DNA from: Streptomyces vietnamensis
GTDB taxonomy: Bacteria; Actinomycetota; Actinomycetes; Streptomycetales; Streptomycetaceae
Assembly (NCBI RefSeq): GCF_000830005.1
Contig: NZ_CP010407.1
Coordinates: forward strand, 5,212,001 to 5,276,000
Direction: 5' to 3'
DNA: 64,000 bases
Shown: positions 24,186-33,143 of the stretch, in pieces
Position numbering within the stretch: the first letter of the stretch is position 1
Layout: each line of letters starts with the position of its first letter
The notes under the pieces: generated by a model
What the model was told of the DNA's origin: nothing
Database searches by the model: none
The model's input: only the letters and a program-made list of their open reading frames with translations
Position numbers and translations under genes: made by a program

Positions 24186-25369
24186 TGTCGACCCCCACCG
24201 TGCTTGCCGTCATCCCCGCCAGGGGCGGCTCCAAGGGCGTGCCCGCCAAGAACCTCGCCCCGGTGGCCGGGATCCCCCTGGTGGCCCGCGCCGTCCACGC
24301 CTGCCTCGGCGCCCGCACCGTCACGCACGTCGTCGTCTCCACCGACGACGCCGCCATCGCGGCCGCCGCCCGCACCGCCGGAGCCGAGGCCGTCCAGCGG
24401 CCCGCCGCCATCGCGGGCGACACCGCCACCAGCGAGGCCGCCGTGCTGCACGCGATGGACGCCTTCGAGGTCACCCACGGCCGCCCGGCCGACGTGGTCC
24501 TCCTCGTCCAGTGCACCAGCCCCTTCCTCACCTCCGCCGAGGTCGCCGAGACCGCCGAACGCATCACCTCGGGCGCCGCCGACACCGCGTTCACGGCCGC
24601 CCCGTCCCACGGCTTCCTGTGGCGCGAGACCCCCGAAGGGGCCACCGGCGTCAACCACGACAAGGCGCACCGCCCGCGCCGCCAGGACCGCGAGCCCGAG
24701 TACCTGGAGACCGGCGCCGTCTACGCGATGGACGCGGCCGGCTTCCGTACCCACGGGCACCGCTTCTTCGGCCGCACCGCGCTCGTCGTCACCGACCCCG
24801 CCCGGGTCCTGGAGATCGACGACCCGCACGACCTCGCCCGCGCCAAGGCCCTCGCGCCGCTCCTCGACGAGCCCGTCACGCCCGGCTTCGCCGACGTCGA
24901 CGCCGTCGTCCTCGACTTCGACGGCACCCAGACCGACGACCGCGTCCACCTCGACGCCGAGGGCCGCGAGTTCGTCTCCGCGCACCGCGGCGACGGCCTC
25001 GGCATCGCGGCCCTGCGCCGCGCCGGACTGCCCGTCCTCATCCTCTCCACCGAGCAGAACGCCGTGGTCGCCGCCCGCGCCCGCAAGCTCAAGATCCCCG
25101 TCCTGCACGGCATCGACCGCAAGGACCGCGCCCTCAAGGAGTGGTGCGAGGCCGAGGGCATCGACCCGCAGCGCGTCCTCTACGCCGGCAACGACGTCAA
25201 CGACCTGCCCTGCTTCCACCTCGTCGGCTGGCCCGTCGCGGTGAGCAGCGCCCACGACTCCGTACGGGCCGCCGCCCGCGCGGTCACCGTCACCCCGGGC
25301 GGCGCCGGAGCGATCCGCGAGATCGCCGCCTGGCTCCTCGGACCCGAGCTGAACACCCCCAACCCGTAA
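24185..25369 (+). CDS. neuA: CMP-nonulosonate synthetase fused to HAD phosphatase
   Basis: Residues 1-230 match CMP-sialic acid/CMP-Kdo synthetases (IPARGGSKGVPAKNL, CTSPFLTSAEVAETAE, RRQDREPEYLETGAVYAMD), which activate a nonulosonic acid with CTP. Residues 236-390 match KdsC-type HAD phosphatases (VVLDFDGTQTDD with D244 and D246, STEQNAVVAARA, YAGNDVNDLPCF), which dephosphorylate a nonulosonate 9- or 8-phosphate. The 394-aa fusion would carry out two consecutive steps. It is coupled by one-base overlap to the upstream transferase and lies 11 bp before neuB. Confidence 0.9.
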   Translation: MSTPTVLAVIPARGGSKGVPAKNLAPVAGIPLVARAVHACLGARTVTHVVVSTDDAAIAAAARTAGAEAVQRPAAIAGDTATSEAAVLHAMDAFEVTHGRPADVVLLVQCTSPFLTSAEVAETAERITSGAADTAFTAAPSHGFLWRETPEGATGVNHDKAHRPRRQDREPEYLETGAVYAMDAAGFRTHGHRFFGRTALVVTDPARVLEIDDPHDLARAKALAPLLDEPVTPGFADVDAVVLDFDGTQTDDRVHLDAEGREFVSAHRGDGLGIAALRRAGLPVLILSTEQNAVVAARARKLKIPVLHGIDRKDRALKEWCEAEGIDPQRVLYAGNDVNDLPCFHLVGWPVAVSSAHDSVRAAARAVTVTPGGAGAIREIAAWLLGPELNTPNP

Positions 25370-25380
25370 GGAAAAGCACC

Positions 25381-26274
25381 ATGAGCACCCGTCTGCGCAC
25401 CCTCGGCACCAAGACCGCCGGCCCGGGTCAGCCCGTCTACGTCTGCGGCGAGATCGGCATCAACCACAACGGCGACCTCGACAACGCCTTCAAGCTGATC
25501 GACGTGGCCGCCGAGGCCGGCTGCGACGCCGTCAAGTTCCAGAAGCGCACCCCGGAGATCTGCACCCCGCGCGACCAGTGGGACATCGAGCGCGACACCC
25601 CCTGGGGCCGGATGACGTACATCGACTACCGCCACCGCGTGGAGTTCGGCGAGGACGAGTACCGCAAGATCGACGAGTACTGCAAGGAGAAGGGGATCGA
25701 CTGGTTCGCCTCCCCGTGGGACAACGAGGCCGTCGCCTTCCTGGAGAAGTTCGACGTCCCCGCCCACAAGGTCGCCTCCGCCTCCCTCACCGACGACGAG
25801 CTGCTCCGAGAGCTGCGCGCCACCGGCCGCACGGTGATCCTCTCCACCGGCATGTCGACCCCGAAGCAGATCCGCCACGCGGTCGAGGTCCTGGGCTCGG
25901 ACAACATCCTGCTCTGCCACGCCACCTCGACGTACCCGGCCAAGGCCGAGGAGCTCAACCTGCGCGTCATCCAGACGCTCCAGGAGGAGTACCCGAACGT
26001 CCCGATCGGCTACTCCGGCCACGAGACCGGCCTCCAGACCACCCTCGCCGCCGTCGCCCTCGGCGCCACCTTCGTCGAGCGCCACATCACCCTCGACCGC
26101 GCCATGTGGGGCTCCGACCAGGCCGCCTCCGTCGAGCCGCAGGGCCTCCAGCGCCTGGTCCGCGACATCCGCACCATCGAGACCGCGCTCGGCGACGGCG
26201 TCAAGAAGGTGTACGAGTCGGAGCTCGGCCCGATGAAGAAGCTCCGCCGGGTCCAGGGCGACGCCGCCGCATGA
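25381..26274 (+). CDS. neuB: Nonulosonic acid synthase, NeuB family
   Basis: NeuB enzymes condense phosphoenolpyruvate with a hexosamine or hexose (or its 6-phosphate) to give a nine-carbon acid. The 297-aa protein has the barrel signature: VCGEIGINHNGDLDNAFKLI, DAVKFQKR, STGMSTPKQIRHA, CHATSTYPAKAEELNL, GYSGHETGL, and VERHITLDRAMWGSDQAAS. It stops soon after the barrel, so the C-terminal SAF (antifreeze-like) domain of longer NeuB proteins is absent. AAGGAAAA precedes ATG 25381. The product could be sialic acid or Kdn for a teichulosonic-type wall polymer, known in Streptomyces; the choice is not settled by sequence. Confidence 0.9.
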   Translation: MSTRLRTLGTKTAGPGQPVYVCGEIGINHNGDLDNAFKLIDVAAEAGCDAVKFQKRTPEICTPRDQWDIERDTPWGRMTYIDYRHRVEFGEDEYRKIDEYCKEKGIDWFASPWDNEAVAFLEKFDVPAHKVASASLTDDELLRELRATGRTVILSTGMSTPKQIRHAVEVLGSDNILLCHATSTYPAKAEELNLRVIQTLQEEYPNVPIGYSGHETGLQTTLAAVALGATFVERHITLDRAMWGSDQAASVEPQGLQRLVRDIRTIETALGDGVKKVYESELGPMKKLRRVQGDAAA

Positions 26275-27434
26275 CCGGGCAGCTGGCGTTCGTCGAGAGC
26301 CCGGTCCAGCTTCTGAACGTCCTGGAGTGGGCGCACACGCAGTCGACTGCCCCCGTTGTGGGCACAACGGACGGCGCCCCTGCCGGGCCCAGGCTCCCGG
26401 CCCCCAGGGTGCCCACGAGCGCGGCACCCGCAACGGACGGGGCCACGGACGCCACCACCCTCACGGTCGTCGTGCTCTCGCCGACCGACCCCATGTCGCG
26501 TGGCCAGCTGCGCCGGATGGCCCAGCTGGCCCGCGACCAGGGCCTCACCGTCCACTGGCAGGAGGCCCGCAACGGCCGGGGCGCGCTCGTCCGCACCCTG
26601 CGCGAGCTCGCCCGGCCGCTGCGCTCGGCGGAGCGGGTGATCATCGGGGACCCGTTCTCCCGGTACGTCCAGCTCCTCCTGACCCTCTTCGCCCCCCGGC
26701 ACCTGACGGTCGTCGACGACGGCACCGCGACCATGGAGTTCGCCGCCCAGCTCGGCCGCGGCGAGCGCCTGGTGCGCTGGCACCGCAAGGGCAGCCTGGG
26801 TCCCCGCGAGCTGGTCCTCGCCCCCGTCACGACCCTCGCGCGGCGGAAGCTCGCCCCCACCCGGGGTCGTACCGTCGAGATCTTCACCTCGCTGCCCGTG
26901 GAGGCCCCGCCCGGCGTCACGGTCACCGAGAACGCGTACGCCTGGACCCGGGACACCTTCGGCCCGCCGCTGCTCACGGGCGGTGCGGACCTGGTCGGCA
27001 CCTCGCTCGTCGAGACGGGCGTCGTCGACGCCGACCACTACGCGCGCGTGGTGAGCGAACTCGCCCGCGCCCACGGCGCCACCCGCTACTTCGCGCACCG
27101 CAGGGAGAGCGCCGAGAAGCTGCACCGGATCGCGGTCGAGACGGGCCTCCAGGTGGTCCGGCCCGAACTGCCCCTGGAGCTGATAGCGCGACGCGGCCCC
27201 ATCGGGCGTACGGTCGTCAGCTTTCCGTCCACGGTCGTGCACACCCTGCCACTGGCCCTGGCCGGCACGGGGGTGAAGGTCGCCGTCATCGACATAGCGC
27301 CCGAGTGGCTGCGGGCGACCGCCTCACCGCGTGCCCAGGGCTTCCTGTCCGGTATCACGGGCACCGCGGCCCACGAGGTCGACCGGCTGACCACCCGGGC
27401 GACCCATCCGGCCGACCGGCTCGAATTCGGCTGA
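26271..27434 (+). CDS. GT52/sialyltransferase-like protein carrying a repeat insert
   Basis: The 387-aa protein opens with LAFVESPVQLLNVLEWAH, as in GT52-type sialyltransferases. It has the motifs of that superfamily: VVDDGTATMEF (acidic-Gly), YFAHRRES (basic) and SFPSTVVHTLPLAL (Ser/Thr). It is inferred to transfer an activated nonulosonic acid. Its start overlaps the neuB stop (ATGA). Residues about 25-62 are Ala/Pro/Thr-rich, unlike the rest, and are encoded by DNA matching the inverted repeat near 45.7 kb. An in-frame repeat insertion between the first strand and LTVVVLSPTDPM is therefore likely. Confidence 0.75.
   Translation: MTGQLAFVESPVQLLNVLEWAHTQSTAPVVGTTDGAPAGPRLPAPRVPTSAAPATDGATDATTLTVVVLSPTDPMSRGQLRRMAQLARDQGLTVHWQEARNGRGALVRTLRELARPLRSAERVIIGDPFSRYVQLLLTLFAPRHLTVVDDGTATMEFAAQLGRGERLVRWHRKGSLGPRELVLAPVTTLARRKLAPTRGRTVEIFTSLPVEAPPGVTVTENAYAWTRDTFGPPLLTGGADLVGTSLVETGVVDADHYARVVSELARAHGATRYFAHRRESAEKLHRIAVETGLQVVRPELPLELIARRGPIGRTVVSFPSTVVHTLPLALAGTGVKVAVIDIAPEWLRATASPRAQGFLSGITGTAAHEVDRLTTRATHPADRLEFG
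26353..26400. repeat. Compact copy of the 45.7-kb dispersed repeat, in frame
   Basis: CCGTTGTG-GG-CACAACGG (26353-26370) is a perfect palindrome. The following bases (ACGGCGCCCCTGCCGGGCCC, then AGGCTCCCGG) match the left arm of the inverted repeat at 45695-45950 with a few differences. The longer copy has about 30 extra bases between the two halves of the palindrome. Confidence 0.7.
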
Positions 27435-27458
27435 GCGTACCCACAAGGAGTGAGCTTC

Positions 27459-27497
27459 ATGCCTGGGAAACCGAGATTCTTTCCCCTAAGGGGCTGA
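27459..27497 (+). CDS. Candidate 12-codon small ORF
   Basis: AAGGAG lies nine bases before ATG 27459, which opens the frame MPGKPRFFPLRG and stops at TGA 27495. The Shine-Dalgarno is stronger than that of most genes here. The stop region contains CCCCTAAGGGG followed by a T-rich stretch. It could be a leader peptide or chance; codon bias is not informative at this length. Confidence 0.25.
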   Translation: MPGKPRFFPLRG

Positions 27498-27550
27498 ACT
27501 TTTTGTGATCAACGGGCAGTTGACCTCTCTGCGGGCCTACCCTTCAAAGG

Positions 27551-28771
27551 GTGAACCAGTTGAAGTCCCGTGAGCCAGGCTCCGTCACCCTGCCCGGAAC
27601 GCTGTCCGACTCCCTGCGCGCCGAACTCGTCGCCTTCCGCAGGGACTTGCACATGCACCCCGAGCTCGGGAACCAGGAGTTCCGTACGACCGCCGCGCTC
27701 AAGGCCCGCCTGGAGGCGGCCGGCCTCGCGCCGAAGGTCCTCCCGGCCGGCACGGGGCTCATCTGTGACATCGGCACCCGGGCCGGCGGCCGGCCCATGC
27801 TGGCGATCCGCGCCGACCTCGACGCGCTGCCCATCCCCGACGTCAAGACCGTCGCCTACCGCTCCACCGTGGCCAACCGCGCCCACGCCTGCGGACACGA
27901 CGTCCACACCACCACCGTCCTCGGCGCCGGACTCGTCCTCGCCGACCTCGCCCGCCGGGGCCTGCTGCCGAACGCCGTGCGGCTGATCTTCCAGCCCGCC
28001 GAGGAGGTCCTGCCCGGCGGCGCCGCCGACGCCGTCGAGGCAGGGGTCCTGGACGGGGTCGGCCGGATCATCGCCGTCCACTGCGACCCCCGCGTCGACG
28101 CCGGGAAGATCGGGCTCCGGGTCGGCCCCATCACCTCCGCCTGCGACCGCCTGGAGATCACCCTCGACGGCCCCGGCGGCCACACCGCCCGCCCGCACCT
28201 CACCACCGACCTCGTCACCGCCGCCGCCCGGGTCGCCACCGACGTCCCCGCCGTCCTCGCCCGCCGCGTCGACGCCCGCTCGGGCCTCTCGGTGACCTGG
28301 GGCCGCATCGAGGCCGGCCACGCACCGAACGTCATCCCGCAGCACGCGGCGCTCTCCGGCACCGTCCGCTGCCTCGACCTGCCGACCTGGCGGGAGGCGC
28401 CCGATCTGGTCCACGCGGCGATCGACGAGGTCGCCACCCTGCACCGGGCCAAGTCGACCGTCACCTACGTCCGCGGCGTCCCCCCGGTCGTGAACGACCC
28501 GCTCGTCACCGAACTGCTGCACGACGCCATGGCGGCCCGCCGGGGCTCGCACGCGATCGAGGACACCGAGCAGAGCCTCGGCGGCGAGGACTTCTCCTGG
28601 TACCTGGAGCACGTCCCCGGCGCCATGGCCCGCCTCGGCGTCCGCGTCCCAGGCGACGCCCGGGTCAGGGACCTGCACGCCGGCGACTTCGACGTCGACG
28701 AGCGGTGCATCGAGACCGGCGTGGAGCTCTTCACGGCCGCGGCCCTGCTCGACGCCACGCCCCAGGGCTGA
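27551..28771 (+). CDS. M20-family amidohydrolase
   Basis: The 406-aa protein matches the M20D amidohydrolases (hippurate hydrolase, IAA-amino acid hydrolase, N-acyl amino acid deacetylase). It has FRRDLHMHPELGNQEFRT, the metal ligands in ANRAHACGHDVHTT, and the catalytic Glu pair in FQPAEEVLPGGA, followed by a dimerisation domain (GPGGHTARPHL). It cleaves amide bonds of N-acyl amino acids or similar; the substrate is unknown. GTG 27551 has no spaced ribosome site, but TACCCT lies seven bases upstream, so a leaderless transcript is possible. It stands alone between the glycopolymer cluster and the nucleoside genes. Confidence 0.88.
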   Translation: MNQLKSREPGSVTLPGTLSDSLRAELVAFRRDLHMHPELGNQEFRTTAALKARLEAAGLAPKVLPAGTGLICDIGTRAGGRPMLAIRADLDALPIPDVKTVAYRSTVANRAHACGHDVHTTTVLGAGLVLADLARRGLLPNAVRLIFQPAEEVLPGGAADAVEAGVLDGVGRIIAVHCDPRVDAGKIGLRVGPITSACDRLEITLDGPGGHTARPHLTTDLVTAAARVATDVPAVLARRVDARSGLSVTWGRIEAGHAPNVIPQHAALSGTVRCLDLPTWREAPDLVHAAIDEVATLHRAKSTVTYVRGVPPVVNDPLVTELLHDAMAARRGSHAIEDTEQSLGGEDFSWYLEHVPGAMARLGVRVPGDARVRDLHAGDFDVDERCIETGVELFTAAALLDATPQG

Positions 28772-29068
28772 CATCCGGCCGGACGGAGAGGGCGGGAACG
28801 TGCCGGGCGGAGGGCGGGAACGCGCCGTACGGAGGGCGGGAACGTGCCGGGCGGAGGGTGGGGCCCGCTTCGAACAGGACCGCTCATCCGTCCGGCCCAC
28901 CGCCGTCCCACGCCCGGCCCAGCGCCCGGCGCGTCGCCTCCCGACCCCTGTCCGGCCACCCTTCCCCGGCGGTATAACCGGCGGTACCGGGCCGAACGCC
29001 CCCGGTCGCCTCGGCTGGCCGGTTCGCGACGATCCGATAACGACTCATGAACGGGTCTTTAACTGACA
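28772..29068. other. Gene-free region with 22-bp tandem repeats
   Basis: About 3.5 copies of a 22-bp unit (GGGCGGGAACGTGCCGGGCGGA and variants) occupy 28783-28863, with GGGCGGGAACG at 28790, 28812 and 28834. Further on, GGCGGTATAACCGGCGGTA (28970-28988) is a short direct repeat. No coding sequence is evident. The promoter of the lipoprotein gene at 29144 should lie at the right end. Confidence 0.6.
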
Positions 29069-29082
29069 TCTACGCGCGTTAC
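29069..29082. promoter_or_regulatory. Nucleoside-regulon operator, site 1
   Basis: TCTACGCGCGTTAC has the core ACGCGCGT of the palindrome CTACGCGCGTAG with one arm mismatch. It lies 61 bp before the BMP lipoprotein start. Five other nucleoside units in the window have the same motif. Confidence 0.65.
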
Positions 29083-29143
29083 GATCGCCGCGAAACCAGC
29101 GCCGGAAGAGGCGCTTTCGGTCAGTCTTGAAGGGACCCTCCTC

Positions 29144-30202
29144 TTGCGCCGGATCACCAGGATCACGACCGTGGGCATCGCCTCTGCGGCGCTCGCGCTC
29201 TCCGCCACCGCCTGTGGCAAGTCGTCGAACAACACGGGCTCCAGCCCGTCCTCGTCCTCGCAGGCGACCAAGGTCGCCCTCGCGTACGACATCGGCGGCC
29301 GCGGCGACCAGTCCTTCAACGACGCCGCCTACGCCGGCATGAAGAAGGCCGAGGACGAGCTCGGCGTCAAGGGCTCCGAGGCCGAGCCGTCGCAGGGCGA
29401 GAGCGACGCCGACAAGGTCGCGCGCCTCACCTCGCTGGCCCGCGCCGGCAACAACCCGGTCATCGGCGTCGGCTTCTCCTACGCCCCGGCCATCGCGAAG
29501 GTCGCCAAGGCCTTCCCGAAGACCACGTTCGGCCTCATCGACGACACCTCGGTGACCGCCCCGAACATCGCCAACCTGGTCTTCAACGAGGAGCAGGGCT
29601 CCTACCTGGCCGGCGTCGCCGCCGCCAAGACCTCGAAGACCGGCACCGTCGGCTTCATCGGCGGCGTCGAGGTTCCGCTGATCAAGAAGTTCGAGGCGGG
29701 CTTCACGCAGGGCGTCAAGGACACCAACCCCAAGGCGAAGGTGCTCACCCAGTACCTGACCCAGCCGCCGAACTTCGACGGCTTCTCGAAGCCCGACCTC
29801 GGCAAGGCCGCCGCGCAGGGCCAGCTCGACAAGGGCGCCGACGTGATCTACGCCGCCGCCGGTCTGGCCGGTTCCGGCTCGATCGAGGCCGCCGCGACCG
29901 CCGGCAAGTGGGCCATCGGCGTCGACTCCGACCAGTACAACCAGTCGGGTCTGTCCTCGTACAAGGACCACATCCTGACCTCGGTCACCAAGAACGTCTC
30001 GGGCTCCGTCTTCAACCTGATCAAGTCGGTCAAGGACGGCAAGCCGGAGTCCGGTGAGATCCGCTACGGCCTCGCCACGGACGGCGTCGGCCTGGCCGAC
30101 TCCAACCCGGCGTACAAGAAGATGACCGACGTCATCGCCGCCGTGGACGCCGCGAAGAAGAACATCGTCGACGGCAAGATCACGGTCAAGACCGCTCCGT
30201 AA
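29144..30202 (+). CDS. BMP-family nucleoside-binding lipoprotein
   Basis: The 352-aa protein is the substrate-binding component of a nucleoside ABC importer. It has a lipoprotein signal with Cys24 (SATACGKS), a Ser-rich linker, and the BMP/Med fold (VALAYDIGGRGDQSFNDAAY, NLVFNEEQGSYLAGVAAA, GADVIYAAAGLAGSGSIEAA, WAIGVDSDQYNQ). The start is TTG 29144 with AAGGGA eight bases upstream. It reads towards the ATPase and permease genes, separated by a hairpin and a second operator, so it may be made in excess of the membrane parts. Confidence 0.95.
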   Translation: MRRITRITTVGIASAALALSATACGKSSNNTGSSPSSSSQATKVALAYDIGGRGDQSFNDAAYAGMKKAEDELGVKGSEAEPSQGESDADKVARLTSLARAGNNPVIGVGFSYAPAIAKVAKAFPKTTFGLIDDTSVTAPNIANLVFNEEQGSYLAGVAAAKTSKTGTVGFIGGVEVPLIKKFEAGFTQGVKDTNPKAKVLTQYLTQPPNFDGFSKPDLGKAAAQGQLDKGADVIYAAAGLAGSGSIEAAATAGKWAIGVDSDQYNQSGLSSYKDHILTSVTKNVSGSVFNLIKSVKDGKPESGEIRYGLATDGVGLADSNPAYKKMTDVIAAVDAAKKNIVDGKITVKTAP

Positions 30203-30234
30203 GGACACCCAGGTCACGACCTGAGCCCGGGCCT

Positions 30235-30264
30235 GGGATCCGGTGGCACCCCCCGCCGGATCCC
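30235..30264 (+). terminator. Hairpin after lipoprotein gene
   Basis: GGGATCCGG (30235-30243) pairs with CCGGATCCC (30256-30264), 9 bp with a 12-nt loop, 33 bp after the lipoprotein stop. It probably terminates or attenuates transcription into the ATPase gene. Confidence 0.7.
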
Positions 30265-30309
30265 GGGCCCTGGGCCCATTCCCGTACGGGTTTTCATTTT
30301 TCGGCAGCG

Positions 30310-30321
30310 CTACGCGCGTAG
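30310..30321. promoter_or_regulatory. Nucleoside-regulon operator, site 2
   Basis: CTACGCGCGTAG is a perfect 12-bp palindrome. It lies about 16 bp before a likely -10 (GATAAC, 30337-30342) and 75 bp before the probable ATPase start, which places it at the -35 region, as expected for a repressor site. Confidence 0.75.
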
Positions 30322-30396
30322 ATGTCTCCCTGGCACGATAACTTCGCCCCGCCCTGCCCTCCCGCTCCCACTCCTTCCGGCCAAGGAGAGTGCGTC

Positions 30397-32027
<1,631 letters not shown>

Positions 32028-32031
<4 letters not shown>

Positions 32032-33143
32032 TGAAATTCGACAAGGACAAGCTGATCATCGGGGCCGCCGGCCCGGTGCTCGCCCTGGTCACCTCCTTCG
32101 TGCTCACCGTCCTGGTGCTGCTCGCGACGGGCCTGGACCCGATCGAGCCGATCCGGCTGATGATCGACAACGCCGGGTACTCCGACGTCCAGGTCCTCAT
32201 CGTCAACCAGACGGGGATCTACTACCTGGCAGCGCTGGCCGTGGCCATCGGCTTCCGGATGAACCTCTTCAACATCGGCGTCGAGGGCCAGTACCGCCTC
32301 GCCGCGATGGTCTCGGCGCTGGTGGGTGCGGCCATCGACCTGCCCGGCCCGCTGCACATCCTGGTCATCGTGCTCGTCGCCATCGCGACCGGCGCCCTCT
32401 GGGCCGGTATCGCGGGCATCCTGAAGACCACCCGCGGTGTCTCCGAGGTCGTCTCCACGATCATGCTCAACGCCATCACCACCTCCCTGGTGGCCTGGCT
32501 GATCCTGCCGAAGAACTTCGGCGTCCAGCCCGCCGGCTCCAACGACCTCACCACCGGTCAGATCCCCGAGTCCGGCTGGTTCCCCGGCATCGACATGGGC
32601 GAGGGCGGCCAGATCTACGGCTTCACCTTCGTCGCGCTCGCGCTCGGCGTCGTCTACTGGTTCATGCTCAACCGCACGCGCTTCGGCTTCGACCTGCGCG
32701 CCACCGGTGAGAGCGAGTCCGCGGCCCAGGCCAGCGGCGTCGACGCCAAGAAGATGATCCTCACCGCGATGCTGATCTCGGGCGGCCTCGCCGGTCTGGC
32801 CGGCATGCCGATCCTGCTCGGCGAGTCGCACACGTACAGCCTGGCCTTCCCGGTCAACGTCGGCTTCACCGCCATCACCGTCGCGCTGCTCGGCCGCAAC
32901 CACCCGGTCGGCATCCTCTTCTCGGCCCTCCTCTTCGCGTTCCTCGACAAGGCGTCCTCCAGCCTGGACGTCGAGGGTTACCCGAAGGAGATCACCGAGA
33001 TCATGCAGGGCATCATCGTGATCGCCGTGGTCGTCTCCTACGAGCTCGTCCGCCGTTACGGCCTCCGCCGCCAGCAGCAGAAGGTCGGCGAGGAGCTCGC
33101 CGCCGGCGGCGCCATCAAGACCGACAAGGAGGTGGCGGCATGA
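32028..33143 (+). CDS. Nucleoside ABC transporter permease 1
   Basis: The 371-aa membrane protein belongs to the BPD_transp_2 permeases of BMP-type importers, with about nine hydrophobic helices and the conserved block FNIGVEGQYRLAAMVSALVG. The EAA-like cytoplasmic region reads TGESESAAQASGVDAKK. It pairs with the next permease to form the channel. ATG 32028 overlaps the ATPase stop by four bases, and its own stop overlaps the next start by four, so all the importer genes are translationally coupled. Confidence 0.95.

Noticed and set aside
27038..27049. CTACGCGCGTGG, 11 of 12 bases of the nucleoside operator
   Set aside because: It lies inside the glycosyltransferase gene, encodes ordinary residues (His-Tyr-Ala-Arg-Val) and is not near a start.
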